Origin: Oscillospiraceae bacterium
Lineage (GTDB): Bacteria > Bacillota > Clostridia > Oscillospirales > Oscillospiraceae
Reading direction: 5' to 3'
NCBI GenBank assembly: GCA_009777775.1
Contig: WRLE01000008.1
Span: 1-64,000, forward strand
DNA: 64,000 bases
The notes beneath the pieces were generated by a model, which was not told the DNA's origin, searched no databases, and worked only from the letters and a program-made list of their open reading frames with translations. The position numbers and the translations under genes were made by a program. Shown in pieces: positions 26,096 to 33,036 of this stretch; the stretch's first letter is position 1, and each line of letters opens with the position of its first letter.

Positions 26096-27871
26096 ATGAT
26101 AACAATCATCAAAACTGCAAACACAAAATCTCGCACATTTGGCTGGGTACAAAACCCAAGTAACTTTCGAAGTCTTTGCAATGTAGTTGCTGTGTTTGAC
26201 CCCGATTCCCCAATACATCAAAAAATAAAGTACACAACTCTACCAACACTTATCGCAGCAGAAAACAGAAAAAAAGAATTAATTACAGCACTTAATAGTA
26301 ATCCGCTTAAATTGAGTTATGACAATTTAGTTGGTACTGGAGAAACAATCCGAGCAACCGCAGCTTGTGATGCAATAATTCAAGCAATAGTACCTGCGCA
26401 AGGTAAGAAACTTTACACCGATAATTGGACAGCTGATGGTTTTCTTCGATGGGCGCACTGTCTAGGTTTCATTAAATATGAATATACTGATGATACTTTT
26501 TCAATAACTGAATCCGGATTAAGACTGTCAGCTTGTAGTGGTACTAATGAAACTCTAACATATGATGAACATATGATTATCGTTGAAGCAATGCTATCAT
26601 ATCCACCAGCAATACGCGTATTATCTTTACTTGCAGAAGAAAACGCACATTTAACGAAATTTGAAATTGGCAGACAGCTGGGCTTTACGAGTGAAGATGG
26701 ATTTACCAGTATGCCACAAACGGTGTTTGTTCGCGCTCTTTCTCGCACATCAAATTCATCCGATAAAAACAAAATGCGAAATAATTGGGAAGGTTCATCG
26801 GATAAATATGCAAGGATGATTGCTCGTTGGCTTGAAAAGCTTGACCTTGTTGAAAAAATCCGCAAAAGCATAACTGTCACTATTGAAAATAGTACTCACA
26901 TAGAAACTATAGGACAGGCATATGTTATAACAGCGCAGGGGTTGACAGCATTACATAGAGCACAAGGTGCAAGTCGCCATAAGCGTATCCCAAAAACAAT
27001 TTGCTACGAAATGCTTGCCACAAAAGGAAATAGTAGAGAGTATCTTCGGACTCGTCGCAGTTTGATAATTAAATGGCTTAGCGAGAGCAGAGGAACATTA
27101 TCAAGCGATCAAATCGTAGCTTTTTTTGAAGGTTATGGTATTATGACATCATCAAGTGTTGTTCACGATGATATCAAAGGTTTTCAAAATATCGGACTCG
27201 ATATCGACATTGACGGAAATAATTATACATGGCGTGATGAAATAAACGATTTTGTGATTCCTGATCGAATCAATGAAAGTCAATCATCAAACGAGCAATT
27301 AAAAGATAAACTACGGGAAAAAATTACTCATCTTCCGCATGACTATCTCTCATTGATTGATTTAGCTTATGACAGCCAGCAAAATCGACTATTTGAAATG
27401 AAAACACTCCAATTGCTAACTGAAGAAGTTGGATATAAGGGTCTACATTTAGGTGGTAGTCGAAAACCAGATGGAATAATTTTCACCAGCGAGTTGAACG
27501 AAAATTATGGTGTTATTATTGATACTAAGGCATACTCCAAAGGTTATAGTCTCCCGATAAATCAAGCGGATGAAATGCAACGATATATCCAAGAAAACCA
27601 ACGCCGTGATGAACAAGAAAATCCTAACAAATGGTGGGAAAACTTCGGTATAGAAGAAAAAGGTTATTATTTTATGTTCGTGTCAGGGCATTTTACGGGT
27701 AAATATCAAGATCAAATCGACCGTATCTCAAGGATTACCGAAACCTCTGGAGCTGCAGTGGCTATAGATGAGCTGCTACTAGCTGCGCAAGCAATTATGA
27801 GTGGTGACAAAACTATTTCTGATTTTGAAAGCTTTATTAACTTTACCTATTTTTATCATCATGAAAATTGA
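26096..27871 (+). CDS. FokI-like type IIS restriction endonuclease
   Basis: 591 residues (FokI is about 580). Similarity to FokI runs the full length. The recognition half has SRTFGWVQNP, DNLVGTGETIRATAACDAII, DNWTADGFLRWAHCLGFI and RNNWEGSSDKYARMI. The cleavage domain has GGSRKPDG and VIIDTKAYSKGYSLPI, then NQADEMQRY. The catalytic triad is Asp459, Asp476 and Lys478, with the same spacing (17 and 2) as FokI Asp450, Asp467, Lys469. Asp492 and Arg496 match the FokI dimer residues Asp483 and Arg487. All active-site residues are intact, so it should cut DNA a fixed distance from its site. Conservation of the recognition domain suggests GGATG or a close variant, which is inference. Confidence 0.95.
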   Translation: MITIIKTANTKSRTFGWVQNPSNFRSLCNVVAVFDPDSPIHQKIKYTTLPTLIAAENRKKELITALNSNPLKLSYDNLVGTGETIRATAACDAIIQAIVPAQGKKLYTDNWTADGFLRWAHCLGFIKYEYTDDTFSITESGLRLSACSGTNETLTYDEHMIIVEAMLSYPPAIRVLSLLAEENAHLTKFEIGRQLGFTSEDGFTSMPQTVFVRALSRTSNSSDKNKMRNNWEGSSDKYARMIARWLEKLDLVEKIRKSITVTIENSTHIETIGQAYVITAQGLTALHRAQGASRHKRIPKTICYEMLATKGNSREYLRTRRSLIIKWLSESRGTLSSDQIVAFFEGYGIMTSSSVVHDDIKGFQNIGLDIDIDGNNYTWRDEINDFVIPDRINESQSSNEQLKDKLREKITHLPHDYLSLIDLAYDSQQNRLFEMKTLQLLTEEVGYKGLHLGGSRKPDGIIFTSELNENYGVIIDTKAYSKGYSLPINQADEMQRYIQENQRRDEQENPNKWWENFGIEEKGYYFMFVSGHFTGKYQDQIDRISRITETSGAAVAIDELLLAAQAIMSGDKTISDFESFINFTYFYHHEN

Positions 27872-27879
27872 AAAAGCTC

Positions 27880-27908
27880 TTGCGAAAAATCTATAAATGT
27901 GCTAGACT
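27880..27908 (+). promoter_or_regulatory. Promoter of the T-box/glyA transcript
   Basis: TTGCGA (27880-27885) and TAGACT (27903-27908) are 17 bases apart, only 9 bases after the endonuclease stop. Transcription would start near 27915, at the beginning of the T-box leader. Confidence 0.55.
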
Positions 27909-27914
27909 ACATTA

Positions 27915-28204
27915 CAATTACATAATTGTTAAAGACAATGACGAAGGTAAGTATATATTGTTTGATTTACAGAGAGAAGATGGTTGCTGCGAATCTTCAT
28001 GAGGCAATATGGAAGGCGCTTCCGAGTTTTGGGTTCAAAGGGTTTATCATCGATTAAACCTGAGTAGATACCAACGGCATTCCTCCGTTAAAGGGATTAG
28101 GCACAAGAGAAGCATGTGTCATTGAGAGCGAAAGTTACTTTCGAACTTGGGTGGAACCACGGATCAATACGATTCGCCCCAAGCCAACGGCTTGGGGCGT
28201 TTTT
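27915..28204 (+). promoter_or_regulatory. T-box riboswitch leader, probably glycine-responsive
   Basis: The leader has the T-box hallmarks. Stem I contains AAGTA near 27949, the AGAGAG box near 27971 and the distal loop GGTTGCTGCGA inside a GAAGAT/ATCTTC stem. The antiterminator T-box is GGGTGGAACCAC at 28149-28160. The terminator is CGCCCCAAGCC (28175-28185) with GGCTTGGGGCG (28189-28199) plus five T. The UGGNA bulge is UGGAA, so the base pairing with the tRNA discriminator is A, calling for U73, as in tRNA-Gly and a few others. The candidate specifier is GGC at 28015-28017. Both point to uncharged tRNA-Gly sensing, fitting the downstream glyA. The T-box call is firm; the amino acid is inferred. 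Confidence 0.85.
28175..28204 (+). terminator. T-box regulatory terminator
   Basis: CGCCCCAAGCC (28175-28185) and GGCTTGGGGCG (28189-28199) form an 11-bp GC-rich stem with a 3-base loop, followed by TTTTT. It is the terminator half of the T-box switch in front of glyA. Confidence 0.88.
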
Positions 28205-28242
28205 GATTGCTTGTTTAAAACAACATAAAAGGGGTAAAAACT

Positions 28243-29715
28243 ATGTCAAATTCTACAAACTTATTATTAAATTATCTAGCAGCCACACCTCAGGATAAAA
28301 TAGACGCAGGAGCAATATCTTTTCTTGCTAATATAGAAAAAGTCAAGGAAATATCTCCTGATATAGCCGAGAGCATAATCAACGAACTGAGAGATCAACG
28401 AACCCATTTGAAACTGATAGCCAGCGAAAACTTTTCATCCCTTTCCGTCCAAGCAGCAATGGGAAATTTGCTGACTGACAAATACGCCGAAGGTTACCCA
28501 TACCATAGGTTTTATGCAGGCTGCGACAATGTGGACAAAATAGAAGCTGAAGCAGTTAAACTTGCCTGCGAGCTGTTTGGAGCCGATTATGCCTATGTTC
28601 AACCCCATTCAGGTGCCGATGCCAACATGGTCGCATTTTTATCCATACTCCTTGCTAAAGTACAAGATACAATGCTCAAAGATATGGGTGTTGAAGATAT
28701 AGCTCAGATGAGCAGGGATGATTTTAACAAAATTAGGGATGCTTATGGAAAGCAAAAACTCCTAGCTCTTGATTATTATTCCGGCGGGCATCTCACCCAT
28801 GGATATCGCCATAATTATTCTAGCATATTGTTTGATGTCTATAGCTATACTGTGGATAGGGAAACAAAGCTACTGGATCTGGATGCTTTGCGTGAGCAGC
28901 TTCATGAAGTGAAACCCCTTGTGTTTTTAGCTGGATACAGCGCATATCCAAGAAAGATTAACTTTGCGAAAATGAGAGAACTAGCAGACGAAGTGGGTGC
29001 AGTCTTTATGGTGGATATGGCTCACTTTGCAGGACTCGTTGCAGGCGGTGTTTTCGATGGAGATTATAATCCTGTTCCATATGCCCACATGGTCACATCA
29101 ACAACCCATAAAACATTGAGAGGTCCTCGCGGTGGCTTCGTCCTTTGCCAAGAAGAATACAAGGATTATCTCGACAAAGGCTGCCCGCTGTTTTTGGGCG
29201 GTCCCCTTCCCCATGTTATGGCAGCTAAAGCTGTTGCGTTCAAAGAAGCGAATACTCCTGATTTTAAAGAATACGCAGCAAATATAACGAAAAACTCTGC
29301 CGCTTTAGCGCAGGCTCTTATCGACCGAGGAGTGAGCGTTATCACAGGTGGAACAGATAACCATCTAATGCTCCTTGATGTACAGGAGACATACGGACTC
29401 AGTGGCAGACAAGGCGAATCTGCGCTACGGGACAGCGGCTTTACATTAAATCGCAACGCTCTCCCCTTTGATGTGAACGGTCCATGGTACACCAGCGGTA
29501 TCCGCATCGGTACTCCCGCAGTCACCACCCTGGGTATGGGAGAGAGTGAAATGGTAATCATAGCGGAGCTCATCGACAACTTACTCAGACACACCGAATC
29601 CACTTCAAGCAACAGAACAAGATACGAAACCGACCCCGCAGTAGCGAAATTAGCAAAAGAGCAAGTCCAAGAACTGCTCTCCCGCTTCCCGCTCTATCCA
29701 GAAATTGTGATATAA
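28243..29715 (+). CDS. glyA: Serine hydroxymethyltransferase, long Chlamydia-type form
   Basis: 490 residues, longer than the usual 410-420. It interconverts serine and glycine with tetrahydrofolate in the cytoplasm. PLP lysine Lys290 lies in TTTHKTLRGPRGG. Other motifs are LIASENFSSLSVQAAMGNLL, VQPHSGADAN and MVDMAHFAGLVAGG. The extra N-terminal about 60 residues and an insert around residues 140-180 match the long SHMT of Chlamydia and a few other groups, rather than the short clostridial GlyA. The T-box leader in front indicates induction when glycine is short. AAAGGGG lies about 8 bases before ATG 28243. No terminator separates it clearly from the UroD-like gene at 29832. Confidence 0.92.
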   Translation: MSNSTNLLLNYLAATPQDKIDAGAISFLANIEKVKEISPDIAESIINELRDQRTHLKLIASENFSSLSVQAAMGNLLTDKYAEGYPYHRFYAGCDNVDKIEAEAVKLACELFGADYAYVQPHSGADANMVAFLSILLAKVQDTMLKDMGVEDIAQMSRDDFNKIRDAYGKQKLLALDYYSGGHLTHGYRHNYSSILFDVYSYTVDRETKLLDLDALREQLHEVKPLVFLAGYSAYPRKINFAKMRELADEVGAVFMVDMAHFAGLVAGGVFDGDYNPVPYAHMVTSTTHKTLRGPRGGFVLCQEEYKDYLDKGCPLFLGGPLPHVMAAKAVAFKEANTPDFKEYAANITKNSAALAQALIDRGVSVITGGTDNHLMLLDVQETYGLSGRQGESALRDSGFTLNRNALPFDVNGPWYTSGIRIGTPAVTTLGMGESEMVIIAELIDNLLRHTESTSSNRTRYETDPAVAKLAKEQVQELLSRFPLYPEIVI

Positions 29716-29831
29716 CTATTATCATATTGCTAGATAGGATAGTGTTATATAAATATTTCACTTGCAAATCTATGTGGTTATGGTGTAATATCAATACAAC
29801 AAACGAAATTTTATGTTAGGAGTGTATCGAT

Positions 29832-30827
29832 ATGGCAAGTACTTTATCAGAAAAAGAAAACTTTCTACGTATGCTAAGAGGCGAAGACTATGAGTATGTG
29901 CCCCACAGCCGTGCAATGATGGGTGGTTCTGTTGCAAACTCAGCCTTACCACACGCAACTGGCAAATTACAAGACGATGGCAAAATCTTTAATATCTTCG
30001 GTGTGGAGTTCATCAATGATGGGGGCAATATACCGAAACCAGGGCATTTCATGCTCGATGACATTAGAAAATGGCGCGATGTGGTAAAAAGACCTGCGCT
30101 CCTTGATGAAATCGATTGGGAAAGACAAGCAAAAATCGACCTCGAAGGACGGGATGACCCCAATGTAATCCGAGTCGTTGATAGTGCTGTTACTATGGGT
30201 TATTTCCAAGCTCTAGTGAGTTTCATGGGATTCACCGAAGGACTAATCGCCATTTTAGAAGAGCCTGATGAAGTCAAGGATCTCCTTAATTTCTTCCTGG
30301 AACTCAATATAGAAAATGGTAAAAAATACCTACATTACTACAAACCAGAAATGTACCACGGCTTGGATGACATCGCCCATCAAAGAGCCCCATTCGTATC
30401 CGAAGCAGTATTTCTCGATATATTCGAGCCCATGTGGCGAGCTGAGGTTTCACTATTTAAAGAAGCTGGTTGTTATGCACAACATCATAATTGTGGATAT
30501 TTTGAACCATTCGCACAATTTATTGTGGACATGGGATACAATTATTGGGCTCCTCAAGATGTGAATGATATTTTAGGCTTGCTCACTCGTTTCAAAGGGA
30601 AGCTAGCGATTCCCCAAGGCATACCAGGAAGTTTCCTAGTGAACAACCCCAATCCCACTGAAGACGAAGTTCGCGGAGAAGTTAGCCGAGTGATGGATTT
30701 ATATGCACCCGCAGGTTCCTTAGTGTTTTCAGGTGGCGGTTTCTTCCGTCCTGGTGACGAAGCGGGAGCCAAGCGTAGCGAATGGATCCTAGACGAATAT
30801 GAGAAAAATAAGTTCAAATATTTCTAG
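29832..30827 (+). CDS. UroD-fold methyltransferase-like protein, type 1 single copy
   Basis: 331 residues of the uroporphyrinogen decarboxylase superfamily. It is related to the 8-10 kb pair over its whole length, with a KENFLRMLRGEDYEYVP start, HFMLDDIRKWRDV, and AQHHNCGYFEPF carrying the same H-x-C zinc motif. The distal Cys of the 8-10 kb pair is replaced: LAIPQGIPG stands where they have LCQGFE. The metal site may therefore use another ligand, or the copy may have changed function. It is shorter, lacking the C-terminal extension after GGGFF. AGGAGTG precedes ATG 29832. It lies on the same strand after glyA, a suggestive link to one-carbon metabolism. Confidence 0.78.
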   Translation: MASTLSEKENFLRMLRGEDYEYVPHSRAMMGGSVANSALPHATGKLQDDGKIFNIFGVEFINDGGNIPKPGHFMLDDIRKWRDVVKRPALLDEIDWERQAKIDLEGRDDPNVIRVVDSAVTMGYFQALVSFMGFTEGLIAILEEPDEVKDLLNFFLELNIENGKKYLHYYKPEMYHGLDDIAHQRAPFVSEAVFLDIFEPMWRAEVSLFKEAGCYAQHHNCGYFEPFAQFIVDMGYNYWAPQDVNDILGLLTRFKGKLAIPQGIPGSFLVNNPNPTEDEVRGEVSRVMDLYAPAGSLVFSGGGFFRPGDEAGAKRSEWILDEYEKNKFKYF

Positions 30828-30858
30828 AATTTAAGTAGGTTTACCCCTTTTTTGTTTT

Positions 30859-30898
30859 GTTAAGAGCCATGCTTTCGGGTGTGGTTCTTAACTTTTTA
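30859..30898 (+). terminator. Intrinsic terminator
   Basis: GTTAAGAGCCA (30859-30869) pairs with TGGTTCTTAAC (30882-30892), with one G-U pair, followed by TTTTTATG. It ends the UroD-like gene at 29832-30827. Confidence 0.8.
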
Positions 30899-31135
30899 TG
30901 TGGATTATTACCTTCTTTAGTCTTTTTTTCACCAGTTTAGCTGTCTAGAGTTTATTGCTTACCCTTGCAATTGCATGGTTTATATTACTTAAGAAAGTGT
31001 GCAAAAAATAAATAAAAAATAATGGCTTGCTGAGGTGTATTTTGTGCAAAGGATTTCACAGCTTTGGGGTATTTTTATTTCATATTGGAAATATTATAGT
31101 TTACTTACCGAAGAAGCCATAAGGAAGACACTAGC
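30899..31135. other. AT-rich intergenic region
   Basis: About 240 bases between the terminator and the next small gene, with no supported reading frame. It presumably carries the promoter of the gene at 31136. A GCAATTGC palindrome near 30977 and a TATATT follow each other, but no convincing -35/-10 pair was fixed. Confidence 0.4.
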
Positions 31136-31750
31136 ATGATTGTGAATATCGCCTATTTTTCTTTACTGATGACTGCAGCTATGCTAATGCTCCTGCCTTC
31201 CATCAAGAACAACGCAACAGCCTTTATAAAAAAAAGCATACCCTCCAACGGAAATATAGACACAGCAGGACTTTATGACATCACAGATTATGTTTGCACA
31301 CAGCCTGTGAACATCACAGTAAATGGTGTTGGACTAACTGGAACCAACGACAACCTCGCCCTAGTGCTTCATAAAGATACAAGCTTGACATTGAGGGACG
31401 CAAGCATAAAGTGTTCAAAACTCTACACTGCTCCTATTCGAGTATCGGGACTAAATTGCAAACTGATACTCCTTGGTGAAAATAGTGTTATCTCAGAAAA
31501 TAACTTTGCTGCCGGTATAAATGTCCCGCCAGATACCTCTCTTTTGATAGAAGGTAGTGGTAGCTTATATTGTGAAGGAAATAACAGCACTGCGGGCATT
31601 GGAGGCAACTGCGGGCAAAATACTGGTGAGATTATAATAATTCATGTGAAAGTTTATGCTAACAGTTGTGGCTATAATGACGATAATACTAAAGGGAGCA
31701 AAAATCTAGAAAACAATAATTTCGCATACACCAACAGCCGAAGCGGCTGA
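31136..31750 (+). CDS. Short exported beta-helix-like protein
   Basis: 204 residues. It begins with a hydrophobic segment (MIVNIAYFSLLMTAAMLMLL) that could be a signal peptide or anchor. The body has repeated short strands and SLTLRDASIKC, KLILLGENSVI, SLLIEGSGSLYCEGNNSTAG and IGGNCGQNTGEIII. This is the style of the carbohydrate-binding/beta-helix segments found in large clostridial surface proteins, where AGIGG-rich stretches are common. Those proteins are far longer, so this may be a truncated or stand-alone fragment. AAGGAAG lies upstream of the ATG. Function unknown. Confidence 0.55.
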   Translation: MIVNIAYFSLLMTAAMLMLLPSIKNNATAFIKKSIPSNGNIDTAGLYDITDYVCTQPVNITVNGVGLTGTNDNLALVLHKDTSLTLRDASIKCSKLYTAPIRVSGLNCKLILLGENSVISENNFAAGINVPPDTSLLIEGSGSLYCEGNNSTAGIGGNCGQNTGEIIIIHVKVYANSCGYNDDNTKGSKNLENNNFAYTNSRSG

Positions 31751-31829
31751 TATTCTGGTCTACTACCTGAGACGCACAGCGTCCTAGTGGTTTTAGATAT
31801 ATGTTGACATAGTATTCTCCAAAAAGTAT

Positions 31830-31868
31830 AGGACCATGTGATGTTGCTTCACAGGGTCCTGTGCTTTT
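31830..31868 (+). terminator. Intrinsic terminator
   Basis: AGGACC (31830-31835) and GGTCCT (31855-31860) with an inner GTGA/TCAC pair form the stem, followed by GTGCTTTTTA. It ends the beta-helix-like gene. Confidence 0.65.
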
Positions 31869-31934
31869 TAAGGAGCAGTTCAAAGGGGAGCGAGAAACTC
31901 AATATAGTATATTAAAGCAAAAGAAAGGCAAAAC

Positions 31935-32198
31935 ATGAAAAAGGTAAAAATGTTCGTAATGGCAACCTGCCCATATTGCAAAGCCGCACGAGGCTGGATG
32001 GATGAGTTGTATGCTCAATATCCTGCATATAATAATATTGAGGTGGAGATAATAGACGAGAACCTCCATTCTGATATTGCAGACCAGCATGATTATTATT
32101 ATGTACCCACTTATTATGTCGATGACGTGAAGGTCCACGAAGGTGCAGCGTCTTATGAAATAGTAAAGGGTGTGTTCGATGCAGCTTTAGCCCAGTGA
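31935..32198 (+). CDS. Glutaredoxin-like thiol-redox protein
   Basis: 87 residues with one thioredoxin-fold domain. The N-terminus KKVKMFVMATCPYCKAARGW carries the CPYC active site (Cys12, Cys15), and VPTYYVDDVKVHEG holds the cis-proline and the end of the fold. Proteins of this type reduce disulfides or exchange thiols in the cytoplasm, with thioredoxin reductase or glutathione/bacillithiol partners. It stands alone, bounded by a terminator on each side and AAAGAAAGG upstream. The family is clear; the partner is unknown. Confidence 0.85.
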   Translation: MKKVKMFVMATCPYCKAARGWMDELYAQYPAYNNIEVEIIDENLHSDIADQHDYYYVPTYYVDDVKVHEGAASYEIVKGVFDAALAQ

Positions 32199-32259
32199 TT
32201 TATATCTACTGGTATAGTCTCTTATTTCATTAATATCACAAAATAAAATAATTCATGAA

Positions 32260-32300
32260 AAATAAGTCGCTTTGGCGTGTAGTCTGCGACTTATTTTTTT
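32260..32300. terminator. Intrinsic terminator of the glutaredoxin-like gene
   Basis: AAATAAGTCGC (32260-32270) and GCGACTTATTT (32286-32296) form an 11-bp perfect stem with a 15-base loop, ending in a T run to 32300. Confidence 0.8.
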
Positions 32301-32541
32301 GTTTAATTGATATTAATGTGCAACACAGTGCTGTTACAATGAATTTTTCTACAATCATGTCAACAAAGCGTTTACTTTGTACCATTTGCACATATTATCG
32401 TGTGTTATGTATTCGTTTTTGTAATATTTTACTAGTTTTAGTGAATTGCTTTCGCTATCGCTCTTGGCATATTGCATATTAAATTGCTTTATGGCATTGT
32501 GAAATCATGAAGTACAAACTTATATAGATGAAAGGGGATCT
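32301..32541. other. Promoter-bearing region of the hydrogenase operon
   Basis: About 240 AT-rich bases with no credible gene. An inverted repeat CAAAG/CTTTG lies near 32367-32383. No clear Rex site (TTGTTAA-N4-TTAACAA type) was seen, although NADH control of such operons is common. The ribosome binding site AAAGGGG of the first gene is at the right end. Confidence 0.4.
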
Positions 32542-33036
32542 ATGAGCCAGATTTTTGCAACGAAGTTTGAGCAAGTGTGCGACATCCTGGATAAGTATGA
32601 ATGCAATCCGAACCATTTGATTGCCATATTACAAGAAATCCAGCATGCATATTCTTATTTACCTGAGGATATCTTGACATATGTTGCCACTGCTCTGAGA
32701 ATCACACCGGGAGCCGTATATGGCGTTGCCACCTTTTACGCCCATTTCACATTGGAACCAAAGGGTAAATACGTCATACGGGTCTGCGATGGTACTGCTT
32801 GCCATGTGAAAAAATCAGAAACCATAATAAATATGCTCAAAAGCGAGCTGGGTTTACCGGAAAATAAAAACACCACCGATGACCTACTTTTTACACTGGA
32901 AATAGTCGCTTGTCTCGGTGCTTGCGGAATTGCTCCGCTAATGATGGTAAACGATGAAGTTTACGGATCAATGACTAAAGAAAAGCTTACAGAGATACTG
33001 GAAAAAATACGCAAGGAGGAAGCGGCTAATGACTAG
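32542..33036 (+). CDS. NAD-linked [FeFe]-hydrogenase subunit, NuoE-like
   Basis: 164 residues. It resembles NuoE/HydC/HndA, a small subunit with a thioredoxin-like [2Fe-2S] domain. The ligands are Cys in CDGTACH near residue 85-95 and CLGACG near 127-131. The N-terminal helical bundle with TPGAVYGVATFYAHF is typical. It should shuttle electrons between NADH oxidation at the NuoF-like subunit and the catalytic subunit. The next gene starts 8 bases before its stop, so the two are coupled. First gene of a five-gene cluster (32542-39783). Confidence 0.9.
   Translation: MSQIFATKFEQVCDILDKYECNPNHLIAILQEIQHAYSYLPEDILTYVATALRITPGAVYGVATFYAHFTLEPKGKYVIRVCDGTACHVKKSETIINMLKSELGLPENKNTTDDLLFTLEIVACLGACGIAPLMMVNDEVYGSMTKEKLTEILEKIRKEEAAND

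Noticed and set aside
28116..28298. A 60-residue plus-strand reading frame in the glyA leader
   Set aside because: It lies across the T-box antiterminator and terminator and has no ribosome binding site.
30859..30892. Hairpin after the UroD-like gene as a riboswitch
   Set aside because: The stem is followed directly by a T run and has no conserved aptamer sequence; it is a plain terminator.
32255..32482. A 75-residue reading frame before the hydrogenase operon
   Set aside because: It starts inside a terminator stem, has no ribosome binding site and its composition looks like random AT-rich translation.
32301..32541. Rex (NADH-responsive) operator before the hydrogenase operon
   Set aside because: No TTGTTAA-type inverted repeat of the expected spacing was seen; only a weak CAAAG/CTTTG pair.
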